Below, in pieces: positions 51,350 to 59,670 of a DNA stretch of 64,000 nt. How positions within the stretch are numbered: position 1 is the stretch's first letter; each line of letters begins with the position of its first letter. The position numbers and the translations under genes are program-made. This stretch comes from Bin87 sp965261195 (GTDB taxonomy: Bacteria > Chloroflexota > Dehalococcoidia > Lucifugimonadales > UBA3495), in contig OZ253455.1 in assembly GCA_965261195.1 (NCBI GenBank), positions 1-64,000 on the forward strand, given 5' to 3'. The notes under the pieces were generated by a model. That model made no database searches. It saw only the letters and a list, made by a program, of their open reading frames with translations, and was not told the DNA's origin.

Positions 51350-51439
51350 ATTGGCGGCGGTGCGCCAGCCACACGCCTGGCGCACCGCGGGATTTTGTGG
51401 AGCAAGAAAAACGAAATGCAGAACACAAGGAGGTAACCG

Positions 51440-52285
51440 TTGATTAATTCTGAAAACGACTTTGACGAGGTGCAGAAGTCGCTACCGGCCCGGCGGCCTG
51501 GGAACGATGAACGCGGTCGTCCGCGAGTGCCGACGGGTGTCGTGCAATGTGCCGGCTGCGGGTCCCGGTTGGTGTCAGTCAAGACTGCCTCCGGCCTCCG
51601 TTACTACCGGTGTAGAGAATCGATGAAGGGCGATGTCCGCGACGCGGCCTGCAGAACTTTGGTGCGGGTGCCGGACTGGGCATTTGCCCTTTTAGCAACA
51701 ATGGAGGAAATCATGCAATCCAAGAAATCCGACGCGTCAAGCGAGTTGGCGCCGGACCGCCACACGGCTATTTATGCCCGTGAGAATGCTGTCCAGCCAG
51801 CACAGTCCACTCTGGAGGCTCAGGTCGAGGCCTGTGTGCGTCAGGTAGCCGAGGACAGAGCGCCAGAGGTCGGTGCCGCTTACGTCTTCCGGGATGAGCA
51901 GAGTGGTGCCGAACTCGACCGTTCGGGGTTGAACCAGCTTCGGCGGGCCGTGCGGGCAGGTGAGGTCGGCGTAGTGTATGCCTACTCACTTGATCGCCTG
52001 TCGCGCAGTCTGCGGCATTTCATGCTGCTCCTCCAGGAGTTTGAGGAGGCTGGCGTTGAGCTCCGATTTGTGCGCGGCTTTTCCGACGACACCCCCAAGG
52101 GTCGTCTGCCCAACGGGACTGGTACCGGCATCTATGGATATACGCACGACAAGGTGGACAACGTCCCGACCGCAGATGAGCAGGAGGTTAGCGTCGTCCG
52201 CCTAGTGTTCGAGTTGTGCTTGAAGGGGTGGACTTGCCGCCGCATTGCGGTTCATTTGAACAAAATGGACATGCTGACCAAATGA
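51440..52285 (+). CDS. Rearranged serine recombinase: zinc ribbon then internally deleted catalytic domain
   Basis: TTG at 51440 follows AGGAGGT. Residues ~30-75 form a recombinase zinc ribbon (GVVQCAGCGSRLVS, LRYYRCRES, DAACRTL), which normally follows, not precedes, the catalytic domain. At residue 92 a second ATG (51713) has ATGGAGGAAATC directly before it and starts a resolvase domain (TAIYARENAVQPAQSTLEAQ; VVYAYSLDRLSRSL). The catalytic Ser appears replaced (YAREN). About 60 residues are missing between LRFVRGFSDDTPKG and GTGIYGYTHDK. The tail has VVRLVFELCLKGWTCRRIAV. Probably the end of one recombinase fused in frame to a second inactive one. Confidence 0.65.
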   Translation: MINSENDFDEVQKSLPARRPGNDERGRPRVPTGVVQCAGCGSRLVSVKTASGLRYYRCRESMKGDVRDAACRTLVRVPDWAFALLATMEEIMQSKKSDASSELAPDRHTAIYARENAVQPAQSTLEAQVEACVRQVAEDRAPEVGAAYVFRDEQSGAELDRSGLNQLRRAVRAGEVGVVYAYSLDRLSRSLRHFMLLLQEFEEAGVELRFVRGFSDDTPKGRLPNGTGTGIYGYTHDKVDNVPTADEQEVSVVRLVFELCLKGWTCRRIAVHLNKMDMLTK

Positions 52286-52398
52286 GGTAGGAGCTGGGAC
52301 GTCCAGACCATCCAGCGGATTCGGTGGCGTCGCGGCTTTTTGGTTGACGCCCCTCACAACTTTCGGGTCACTGGGAAATCTTATCTACGGAGGAAATC

Positions 52399-52614
52399 AT
52401 GAAATCCAAAACCCCCAGTTTCGTCGCCAAGGCGAACCGTAATCCGGCGACGGGTCGCCATATGCTGGTCTACTCCCGTGTGAGCAGCGCTGGCCAGCAG
52501 GAGGAGGATGTACCGGAACGAACGCGAGGTGACCAACCGTGTGGAACCCTAATTAGGTTGGTGGCCTTGGTAAAGAAATTTTTGCATGGGAAAAGGAGGA
52601 AACAAGATGGCTAA
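52399..52614 (+). CDS. Truncated serine recombinase start, 71 aa
   Basis: ATG at 52399 after CGGAGGAAATC, the same leader as at 51713. HMLVYSRVSSAGQQEEDVPE is a typical resolvase opening with catalytic Ser; the frame then diverges into a non-homologous basic tail (LVKKFLHGKRRKQDG). It overlaps the next ORF by 8 bp. Probably a remnant. Confidence 0.45.
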   Translation: MKSKTPSFVAKANRNPATGRHMLVYSRVSSAGQQEEDVPERTRGDQPCGTLIRLVALVKKFLHGKRRKQDG

Positions 52615-52996
52615 GAATCCGTCGAGCTTGCCCAAGCCCGAAGTTAAAAGAACGGAACCGCGGGAGATTGGAGCCTCGTCCGCGGCACCACGACCAGCCG
52701 AGCAGTCACTCGAGGAGGTCGTTTCGGATGATAGCGGCCTCGGAGGTTGTTGGCAATCGGCGGCAGAACCTGGCGGCATTTGGCCTGAGGAGAGGTCGTT
52801 GGACTTGGATGGTTCGCTCGTTGAGGGCTGGGTGGCCGGTGTTCCGGTCGTGGACGGGATGGCGGACAGCGGGTGGAAGGAGTGTGAAGGCGGTCGGGTG
52901 AGGCTGGTGGTCCACGTGAGCCGCTGTCCCGAGCAACGGGAATGGGTACGCGTGATGGCGTACGGCGGCGCCTACGCCAAGGAGGTGATGAGATAA
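52607..52996 (+). CDS. Hypothetical protein in the recombinase array, 129 aa
   Basis: ATG at 52607 (MAKNPSSLPKPEVKRTEPRE) has AAAGGAGGAAAC upstream. A disordered N-terminal half is followed by LDGSLVEGWVAGVPVVDGM and RVRLVVHVSRCPEQREWVRV, beta-rich. I know no family. Its position between recombinase fragments and its good ribosome site suggest an expressed accessory or directionality-type protein, but nothing in the sequence proves that. Confidence 0.45.
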   Translation: MAKNPSSLPKPEVKRTEPREIGASSAAPRPAEQSLEEVVSDDSGLGGCWQSAAEPGGIWPEERSLDLDGSLVEGWVAGVPVVDGMADSGWKECEGGRVRLVVHVSRCPEQREWVRVMAYGGAYAKEVMR

Positions 52997-53098
52997 GGCG
53001 GGCCCGTTATGGGAACGGTCGCCGGCGGCGTGCGGAGCGCGTCCGTCGGCGACCGGAAAGAACGAGACTGACGACAAGGGAGTGAGAGGCCTGAAAAG

Positions 53099-53215
53099 AA
53101 TGAACATCCAGCTGTCAGCGTCGTGGGTTGGTTGTTTCGGCTCTACGTGGAAGGTAGGAGTCTGTGCAAGATTGCCGAGACGCTGAACGCAGACAATCAG
53201 CGGTCGAGTAACTGA
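53099..53215 (+). pseudogene. Serine recombinase internal fragment
   Basis: In frame: AVSVVGWLFRLYVEGRSLCK then IAETLNADNQ and a stop. This matches the helical segment at the start of Recombinase domains (compare VVRRIFRLFIEGWSQYRIAK in the full-length gene downstream). It has no start of its own and is a fragment. Confidence 0.55.
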
Positions 53216-53258
53216 TGGATTTGGCATACAGCCAATTTGAGCGGAAAGGAGGATTGAC

Positions 53259-54815
53259 ATGTCGGCAAAGAGAAAGAAGGCGCTTGGGTACGCGCGCGTG
53301 AGTGCGGCTATTCAGGAAGATGGGACGTCGCTGGACACGCAGACCGCGGCGATCATCAATCTCGCGAAATCCATGGGATACGAGATTGGACCGGAGGACG
53401 TTCTGCGGGAGGTTGGAACGGGGATTACCTTGAACCGGCTGGTGTTAGACAAGATTCGCAGCATGGCGGCTGCCGGTGAACTGGGCGCGCTGTTCGTCTT
53501 CAACACTGATCGTTTTTCGCGTGATCCTGTCGATTTGCTGGTTCTCATCAGGGAGTTCAACGCCCGCGGTGTGGAGGTCCATTTCGTGCGGGATCCGTCG
53601 GATGCCTCGCCATACGGGGAGTTAGTGAAGTTCATCCTCGGGTTTTCTTCAAACCAGGAGCACGCCAAGATCCGGGAACGTACCTTGAATGGCAGGATTG
53701 CGGTTGCCCGTGGTGGTCGGGTGCCGACAGGCAGTCCCTATGGCGTCTTCGGTTACGATTACAACTTGGCGACAAAGCAGCGCGTGGTGAACGAAAAGGA
53801 AGCTGAGGTCGTTAGGCGGATCTTCCGGCTGTTCATCGAAGGCTGGAGCCAGTATCGGATCGCCAAGAAGTTGAACCAGGAAGGAGTGCCTACAAAAACG
53901 GGGACATTGTGGGCTGGGGGTGGAATCAAGGACGTGTTGTTGAACACGTCCTTGATTAGCCTCGACTATTACGGGAAGACCAAGGAGGTCGTGGGAGAGG
54001 ACGGCAAACGCAAACGGGTCCCCGCGCCTAGAGAGGAATGGATAGAAATCAGGGGGTACACACCGGCGATCATCCCAGAGCCAATTTTCCAGAAAGCGCA
54101 GGAACGGTTGGACGTGACTCAGGAGCGTTATCAAGGCAAAAACGCGCGCCGGCATCTCCTAACGGGATTTGCTGTGTGCGGGTTGTGCGGGAGTGGGATA
54201 AGCGGAAACGGTGGAGATGTGAAAAATCGGTACTACCGTTGCAACCAGCGACAACAAAAGTATGCTGGGGTCTCTGATCCGGAGCGCTGCAGGGCAACGG
54301 GTATCAGCGTGCCTTGGTTGGAGGACCAGGTATGGTATCGAGTGGTGGCGATGGTTCAGGACCCGAGTCCCATCATTGCGGACTTTGGGTTGAACTTGCG
54401 GACTGGCGGCGGGGAAATTGGGAAGGAGATTGAGCGGCTGCGCCGCGAAGTCGGGCAGGCGGAACAGGAAGAGGTGCGCGTGTTTAGGCAATACACTCGT
54501 GGCAAGGTCCGTGAGGAGGTGCTGGATGCAGAGATGGGGGAGGTGCTAGCCAGGCTGAAGGATCTGCGGGGGCGGTTGTCGGTGCTGGAGGAACAGAGCA
54601 AAAGGCAAGAAAACGTGGTTGCTGCGGGTGAGCGCATCCGGGATTATTGCCAGAGGGTGTCTGCGGGTTTGGATGAACTGGATGCCGACGGCAAGCGAGC
54701 GTTGCTGTCGCGCTTGGGCGTAAAAGTGCTGGCGGTGAAAGGGGACGTGATGATCACGGCTGAGTTGGACGCCGGTTTTGTGGTAAATGAGGACACTACT
54801 TGTAATCGCCAATGA
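53259..54815 (+). CDS. Large serine recombinase (integrase), full length
   Basis: 518 aa, ATG at 53259 after AAAGGAGGATTGAC. Catalytic domain ALGYARVSAAIQEDGTSLDT with nucleophile Ser; FVFNTDRFSRDPVDLLVLIR; E-helix FILGFSSNQEHAKIRERTLN. Recombinase domain (GVFGYDYNLATKQRVVNEKE; GWSQYRIAKKLNQEGVPTKT). Zinc ribbon LLTGFAVCGLCGSG then RYYRCN...RCRATG. Coiled-coil (KEIERLRREVGQAEQEEVRV) and C-terminal strand VKVLAVKGDVMITAEL. All parts present, so it is the likely active enzyme for the island. Its last 20 bp overlap the end of the chromosomal gene at 54796-55005. Confidence 0.9.
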   Translation: MSAKRKKALGYARVSAAIQEDGTSLDTQTAAIINLAKSMGYEIGPEDVLREVGTGITLNRLVLDKIRSMAAAGELGALFVFNTDRFSRDPVDLLVLIREFNARGVEVHFVRDPSDASPYGELVKFILGFSSNQEHAKIRERTLNGRIAVARGGRVPTGSPYGVFGYDYNLATKQRVVNEKEAEVVRRIFRLFIEGWSQYRIAKKLNQEGVPTKTGTLWAGGGIKDVLLNTSLISLDYYGKTKEVVGEDGKRKRVPAPREEWIEIRGYTPAIIPEPIFQKAQERLDVTQERYQGKNARRHLLTGFAVCGLCGSGISGNGGDVKNRYYRCNQRQQKYAGVSDPERCRATGISVPWLEDQVWYRVVAMVQDPSPIIADFGLNLRTGGGEIGKEIERLRREVGQAEQEEVRVFRQYTRGKVREEVLDAEMGEVLARLKDLRGRLSVLEEQSKRQENVVAAGERIRDYCQRVSAGLDELDADGKRALLSRLGVKVLAVKGDVMITAELDAGFVVNEDTTCNRQ

Positions 54816-54830
54816 ACAGGTAAACGTTGT
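54780..54830. other. Putative island-chromosome junction (attachment site)
   Basis: The full-length recombinase ends here and the gene on the other strand ends abruptly after NVYLFIGDYK, overlapping by 20 bp. Large serine integrases are commonly encoded next to their att site. Left of here the genes are accessory and decayed; right of here they look chromosomal. The other junction is outside the window. Confidence 0.5.
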
Positions 54831-55005
54831 TCATCGCGAAAAACCGGCTCGGAACGCCCTCTCCGTTGCGAAAGCGCTCGCACACGGCCTCCAGCAACTC
54901 CCGCTGCTGGTCCTTCTGTAGCAACACATACTCATGCGGCCAAGTCTCCCGGTAGGTAACGGCTTCGCGCCAGGGCGCTTGGGCGATGAGTTCGGTAAGT
55001 TTCAT
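54796..55005 (-). CDS. Probably truncated conserved hypothetical, 69 aa (integration target)
   Basis: MKLTELIAQAPWREAVTYRE, then WPHEYVLLQKDQQRELLEAV, FRNGEGVPSRFFAMN and NVYLFIGDYK. The sequence resembles a small protein family that normally continues after YLFIGDYK with an aromatic-rich tail (from memory). Here the stop comes from sequence overlapping the integrase end. Start overlaps the upstream gene's stop by 4 bp (ATGA), so it is the second gene of a two-gene unit. Confidence 0.65.
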   Translation of the reverse strand: MKLTELIAQAPWREAVTYRETWPHEYVLLQKDQQRELLEAVCERFRNGEGVPSRFFAMNNVYLFIGDYK

Positions 55006-55811
55006 TCCGACGCCTCTTCAACTGCATTGCTACCCGCGACGGTGATAACAATAACTGACGCCTGCAGAGCGCGATCACGTTCTGTATCAGGGATTTCGCT
55101 GCCTACGACAATTGCAGTGCACTCCTCGCCGGCTGCCTTGGCCAGTGTCCGGGCGCGACGGGCAGCGCGGTTCACGTGAGTGCTGTTCACCCTGAAGCCG
55201 ATTTCGACAACCGCGTAAGCGTCTTGCCCCACCGCGTTTTTACCAGCGGCGATAATATCGACTGCGAGCAAGTCTTCTTGTTCTCGCTCGCTGATTGTCC
55301 CGCTCTCCTGGGCTTCGTCAAGCAAAGCGGTGAGCGCGGCGTGGGTTTCGCCCCAGTCTAAATGCAACACCCGCGCTTGGAACAAGTTGGCTGCGCGCCG
55401 CAAGCGTCCACGAATTACCTTGGCGGCACGACGTTCGTATTGGTGACCGACAACGTTGCCGAGCCGGCTACTGGTTTCGGCCAAATCATTGACTACTGTG
55501 TCAAGTCGGTCGATTACTGCATCGGCCTTGGAGTCCATGACGCTCATAATCTCTTTGATGCCGGCGATATCGTCGACAAGCGTGTCCCGAACCGCCGTGT
55601 CGGCTTCCTGCCGCTCGTGGATTGTCAGCACCGCTTGGGCGATGTGCTCTGTCGTTGAGACAAACTCAGCGGTAATTCTCTCGATAGTCTGACGCAAGGT
55701 GCCGGTAATTTCAGGCAACAGACGCTTGACGCGCTCGAGGTCATCCTCATGACGTGCCAGCGTAGATTGTATCGCAGCAATGTCATCTTGCGGAGCCTGC
55801 GCGGTGGACAT
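55002..55811 (-). CDS. Coiled-coil protein with PD-(D/E)XK-like C-terminus, 269 aa
   Basis: N-terminal ~120 residues are coiled-coil (DDLERVKRLLPEITGTLRQT; IIDRL-type heptads in KADAVIDRLDTVVNDLAETS). The second half (VVGHQYERRAAKVIRGRLRR; LLAVDIIAAGKNA; AYAVVEIGFRVNSTHVNRAA; ECTAIVVGSEIPD) resembles DUF3782-like PD-(D/E)XK proteins, with D and E-x-G as possible active-site residues, uncertain. No signal peptide. It overlaps the 69-aa gene downstream by 4 bp. Confidence 0.65.
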   Translation of the reverse strand: MSTAQAPQDDIAAIQSTLARHEDDLERVKRLLPEITGTLRQTIERITAEFVSTTEHIAQAVLTIHERQEADTAVRDTLVDDIAGIKEIMSVMDSKADAVIDRLDTVVNDLAETSSRLGNVVGHQYERRAAKVIRGRLRRAANLFQARVLHLDWGETHAALTALLDEAQESGTISEREQEDLLAVDIIAAGKNAVGQDAYAVVEIGFRVNSTHVNRAARRARTLAKAAGEECTAIVVGSEIPDTERDRALQASVIVITVAGSNAVEEASE

Positions 55812-55993
55812 TCGTTTACCTCCTCAGCCCTGATGACAAGGTAGGATAGGGGCGAATAATCATTCACCCCTACGTTTTACTGCGACTGCTCTATCGCAAC
55901 CGTATCGCGCCATTCCTTTCCTACTGCCTCTTGGTGGTCAGTCAGTCAACGAGCAACAACAGATTCAACAACTTGTCCACCCGGGGCTCGATA

Positions 55994-56108
55994 GGTAACT
56001 GTTCAGACTTGAGGGGATCTTCGGCTTTTCCGACTGGTTGTGGACGGGTGGCCAAGCACGGAATTTGCTTTGCAAGCCGACCCGTCCCCTCAAACGTGAA
56101 CAGTTACC
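55994..56108. mobile_element. 115-bp MITE with 6-bp target-site duplication
   Basis: 24-bp ends (GGTAACTGTTCAGACTTGAG GGGA and its inverse, 21/24 matched) at 55994-56017 and 56085-56108, flanked on both sides by TCGATA (55988-55993 and 56109-56114). It carries no ORF. It interrupts the 3' end of the minus-strand gene 56090-56503; removing the element plus one TCGATA restores a longer reading frame. Confidence 0.8.
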
Positions 56109-56503
56109 TCGATAGCCTTTTTGAGGCTCAGGATACTCTGGAACATCCATTCCCTCGTTGCTTTTATTTTTTCCGACGGATCGCCGAAATGGGCCTCCGA
56201 CACCAAGTATATGGCAGATCCTGAGACCCTGACCGTACTGCCGAGATCACGCTCTATCTCTTCTTTGTCCGCGAGCAGAGCTCCTAAAATCGCCCTATCA
56301 CCATCGACACAAAAGCCTGCCCAAGCCAAGCCGGCACCGTCGTCGTGGACGAGTAGATAGCGCGTGTCAGGATATTCTCCTTTATAAGAACGATACCTGT
56401 TGACCCATCCGCCGTTCCGTCGGGCAATGGCAGAAATCCCCTCCTGCCTCAGCCTGCTGTTCAGCGGGCCATAGAAGTGGCTATAGTACGTGGGGTAAAT
56501 CAT
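56090..56503 (-). CDS. DUF4268-like protein with 3' end replaced by a MITE
   Basis: Start 56503 (MIYPTYYSHFYGPLNSRLRQ) overlaps the molybdoenzyme stop by 4 bp (ATGA). Segments: ISAIARRNGGWVNRYRSYKG, YLLVHDDGAGLAWAGFCVDG, ALLADKEEIERDLG and EWMFQSILSLKKAIE. The layout resembles DUF4268 domains. The last six residues before the stop (VTVHV) are encoded by the MITE. Without the insertion the protein would continue KKAIEPRVDKLLNLLLLVD and stop at 55942. Confidence 0.65.
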   Translation of the reverse strand: MIYPTYYSHFYGPLNSRLRQEGISAIARRNGGWVNRYRSYKGEYPDTRYLLVHDDGAGLAWAGFCVDGDRAILGALLADKEEIERDLGSTVRVSGSAIYLVSEAHFGDPSEKIKATREWMFQSILSLKKAIEVTVHV

Positions 56504-58860
56504 TGACGCGTCGGGGATTGTTCCGAGTCTGCCTTATCCTGCGCCCACAGCGCTTCCAGCACGGCCCCCGGGTTCATCGGCAGGTTGGTCATTCGCACTC
56601 CCACCGCGTCGTGGATGGCGTTGGCGATGGCGGCCATGGGCGGGACGATGGGCACTTCGCCCACGCCACGCACGCCGTAGGGATGGCCGGGGTTAGGGAC
56701 TTCCACCACCACCGCATCAATCATCGGCAGGTCCAGCGCAGTGGGCATACGATAGTCAAGGAAGCTGGAGTTCTGCATCTGGGCATCGTCGTTGAAGAAA
56801 TACTCCTCGTTCAGCGCCCAGCCGATCCCCTGCACGGCGCCGCCTTGAATCTGACCCTCCACGTAGGCGGGGTGAATCGCGGTGCCGGCATCCTGGATGG
56901 CGGTGTAGCGCAAAATGTCCACCTTGCCGGTTTCCACATCCACCGCAACGTCGGCGATGTGCAGGGCGTAGGCCCCGCCGGCTCCCCGGGGATCGACGTT
57001 GGCGCTCCCCACAATCGGCCCACCAGTCCCATTCAGGCGGGCGGCCAGCTGCTGGAAGGTAAAGCGCAGTTCCGGCTCGGATTTGTGCTGAATCACGCCA
57101 TTGGTGAATTCAACGTTGTCCGGCTCAATGTCCCAGATGCGGGCGGCGCGCTGGATCATCTGGTCGCGCACGTCATTGGCCGCCTCGTAGGAGGCCCAAC
57201 CCGTCTTGAATGCAACACCGCTGCCGCCGGTCATCGAAGTAAATCCAATCGAGTTGGTGTCGCCCACCGATGGCGTGACATCTTCGGCGGCGATGCCCAG
57301 CACTTCGGCCACGTGCATGGCAGCCACGGCCCGGCTCCCGCCAATATCGGGCGAACCCTCCACCAGCGATACCCGTCCGTCGGCCAGCACGCTGACGATG
57401 GCGCTGGCTGGCCCGGTGCCGTTGAACCAGAACCCACCGGCCACGCCGCGGCCTACCTTTTTGCCCTCGGCTTCCGGCGACCGGTCAATCGGAGCGTTCC
57501 AGTGATCGTGGTCCCGCCCCGTCTGCACCGTCTCCTGCCAGCCAATGCTGCCGAATAGCGGCCCGGTAACCCGCCGGTCGCCTTCGCGAGCGCCGTTCAG
57601 CGCCCGGAACTCCAGCTTGTCCAGACCCACCGCTTCGGCCAGCTCGTCAACCACCGACTCAACGGCGAATGCCGCCGCCGGCGAACCGGGCGCGCGGTAG
57701 GCTGCCGTCTTGGGATGATTGAGCACCACATCCGCCGCCTCTACCTTTCCGTTGGGAATGTTGTAGCAGGACAGGGCGCATTGAGCGCCGGGGTTCACGG
57801 GCGAGCCGGGGTACGCGCCGGCCTCGTAATACAGCGATACGTCCGCGGCGGTAATCTTGCCGTCGTTGGTTACGCCCATCTTGACCCTGAGGTAGCCGCC
57901 TGAGGTTGGCCCGGTTCCTTCAAACACCTCGGTGCGGGACATAGTTACCTTCACCGGGCGGCCCGTCTTGTGCGACAGCGCCGCCGCCACCGGCTCCAGG
58001 TACACCAGCGTCTTGCCGCCAAACCCGCCGCCGATTTCCATCTGCACCACCCGGATGCGCGATACCGGAATGCCCAGCACTACGGCTGACTGGTCCCGCA
58101 CGTTAAAGTGTCCCTGACTGCTGCACCAGATGGTAACGGTGTCGTCAGCATTCCAGAGGGCGGTGGCCGCGTGCGGCTCAATGTACCCCTGATGCACCGC
58201 TTTGGTGCGAAATTCCCGTTCGATCACGATGTCGGCCTGAGCAAACCCGGCGCCCAGGTCGCCAATCTCGTAGTGATAGCGATTGGGAACGTTGCCGGTC
58301 TTGCCCGTTTCGCCTTCCGCCATCAGTCCGCCGGGACGGACGTTGGGGTCGTTGAGGTTGGCCAGGCGCTCGTGAACCAGCGGCGCATCATCGCGCATGG
58401 CTTCAAGCACGTCGGTAACTGGAGTCAAAACTTCATACTCCACGTCAATGAGTTGCAATGCCAGCTCTGCCGTGTGCGGATCATCGGCAGCCACTGCGGC
58501 AATCGCGTGTCCCTTATAAAGGGCCTTCTCAGCGGCCAGTACGTTGTTGCTCAGGAACTTGGGGTTAATCATTGCCCCTTCGCCCAGGTCGATAACCCGG
58601 CCCGCCGCCTGCGGAAAATCAGCCGCCGTAACCACGGCCTTCACCCCTGGCATGGCCTCGGCGCGGGATGTGTCGATGTTCCTGATGCGAGCATGAGCGT
58701 GAGGGCTGCGTAGAATCTTCGCGTGCAGCAATCCCGGCAAGTTCATATCGGCGCCGTACTGCGCCCGGCCGGTTACCTTGTCGGTTCCGTCGTGGCGGAT
58801 CGGCCGGCTCCCGATAACGCTGTATCCCTCGGTGGCGGGCGATTTTTGAGTGGTGGTCAT
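56500..58860 (-). CDS. Xanthine-dehydrogenase-family molybdopterin-binding subunit
   Basis: 786 aa. N-terminal Ald_Xan_dh domain: RPIRHDGTDKVTGRAQYGAD, AKILRSPHAHARIRNIDTSR. Molybdopterin domain: MEIGGGFGGKTLVYLEPVAA, KTAAYRAPGSPAAAFAVESV, GSPDIGGSRAVAAMHVAEVL, and at the C-terminus VRGVGEVPIVPPMAAIANAI with the likely catalytic Glu in GVGE. These enzymes hydroxylate aldehydes or N-heterocycles using Mo-cytosine dinucleotide, normally with an FeS and a FAD subunit. Neither partner gene is in the window, so they may be encoded elsewhere. It is upstream of and overlaps the small DUF4268-like gene. Confidence 0.9.
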   Translation of the reverse strand: MTTTQKSPATEGYSVIGSRPIRHDGTDKVTGRAQYGADMNLPGLLHAKILRSPHAHARIRNIDTSRAEAMPGVKAVVTAADFPQAAGRVIDLGEGAMINPKFLSNNVLAAEKALYKGHAIAAVAADDPHTAELALQLIDVEYEVLTPVTDVLEAMRDDAPLVHERLANLNDPNVRPGGLMAEGETGKTGNVPNRYHYEIGDLGAGFAQADIVIEREFRTKAVHQGYIEPHAATALWNADDTVTIWCSSQGHFNVRDQSAVVLGIPVSRIRVVQMEIGGGFGGKTLVYLEPVAAALSHKTGRPVKVTMSRTEVFEGTGPTSGGYLRVKMGVTNDGKITAADVSLYYEAGAYPGSPVNPGAQCALSCYNIPNGKVEAADVVLNHPKTAAYRAPGSPAAAFAVESVVDELAEAVGLDKLEFRALNGAREGDRRVTGPLFGSIGWQETVQTGRDHDHWNAPIDRSPEAEGKKVGRGVAGGFWFNGTGPASAIVSVLADGRVSLVEGSPDIGGSRAVAAMHVAEVLGIAAEDVTPSVGDTNSIGFTSMTGGSGVAFKTGWASYEAANDVRDQMIQRAARIWDIEPDNVEFTNGVIQHKSEPELRFTFQQLAARLNGTGGPIVGSANVDPRGAGGAYALHIADVAVDVETGKVDILRYTAIQDAGTAIHPAYVEGQIQGGAVQGIGWALNEEYFFNDDAQMQNSSFLDYRMPTALDLPMIDAVVVEVPNPGHPYGVRGVGEVPIVPPMAAIANAIHDAVGVRMTNLPMNPGAVLEALWAQDKADSEQSPTRQ

Positions 58861-58995
58861 GGTGAATCTCCCAAAACAGTGGCAAAGAATTGATGTGGCA
58901 GTGATGGCGTCATACTACCATACGAACAATTCCACAGGGCAACGTGTTCCAACGCTGCAACCTGCACAATCGCATTGACGCCAAGCAAAAAAACC

Positions 58996-59015
58996 GGGGC
59001 GCCGGTGAGCGCCCC
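58996..59015 (-). terminator. Rho-independent terminator of the VOC gene
   Basis: GGGGCGC and its inverse around a 6-nt loop, followed on the minus strand by a T7 run (plus 58987-58993). It lies 36 bp past the VOC gene stop and stops transcription before the molybdoenzyme gene. Confidence 0.8.
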
Positions 59016-59050
59016 CAACATAGACCATAGGCTGCGATGCCGTCGTAGAT

Positions 59051-59551
59051 TTATCTGACGCCCACCGCTTGCTTGGCCAATTCCTCATCCCAGGGGCCGG
59101 ACAAACGGCCTTTTTCCGTTCCGCCAATCATATATCCATTCTCGTCGTGTCCCCATTCCTGGCTGGGCATTTCATAGGAAAGCTCAATGCCGTTGCCATC
59201 AGGGTCGCTGATGTAGATACCAATGGCATGGCCGTGGTCGGATACGCGTTCAATCTCGATACCCTTCTCCTTCACCCGGTGGTAAAGATCCTTCAGATCG
59301 TCGAGGCTGTCCATGTACCAAGCCATGTGGTTCAAGCCCACCTGACCACGGCGCGGTCCATCGGCGTCATTCCCCACCTCGGTTAGGGCAATCTCGTGGG
59401 AGTTCTCTACGTCCGCCGACATGAAAGCGGCCCGCCCGGGGAAGAACCCCTGAGTATGAAGACCCAGCAAATCCTCATACCATTCGCGAGCGCGCTCCGC
59501 ATTGCGTACAAAAATGTTGACGTGCCCCAGATTTCTCGGCGTGTAACCCAT
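59051..59551 (-). CDS. VOC-family (glyoxalase / extradiol dioxygenase-like) protein
   Basis: The start at 59551 (MGYTPRNLGHVNIFVRNAER) is decided by AAGGAGG just upstream. 166 aa. The typical two-module fold shows metal ligands His in LGHVNIF, His in GLNHMAWYM and Glu in GIELSYE. ISDPDGNGIELSYEM is characteristic. A metal-dependent lyase, isomerase or ring-cleavage dioxygenase is likely; the substrate cannot be told. It is a single-gene unit ended by the terminator at 58996. Length is normal for a single-domain VOC enzyme with an extended tail. Confidence 0.85.
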   Translation of the reverse strand: MGYTPRNLGHVNIFVRNAERAREWYEDLLGLHTQGFFPGRAAFMSADVENSHEIALTEVGNDADGPRRGQVGLNHMAWYMDSLDDLKDLYHRVKEKGIEIERVSDHGHAIGIYISDPDGNGIELSYEMPSQEWGHDENGYMIGGTEKGRLSGPWDEELAKQAVGVR

Positions 59552-59670
59552 GAGCCCCTCCTTATTGCAACGTGCCGTTCCCGGTTGGGCTATTGTACCA
59601 AACAATAAATTGCGCGTATTGCCCTGAAATCGTAACCATATACGCGCTCGCAGAACAACTGGGACGCCGG

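Noticed and set aside
56503..57558. 351-codon plus-strand open frame
   Set aside because: Antisense to the molybdopterin subunit; His/Gly-rich translation without motif.
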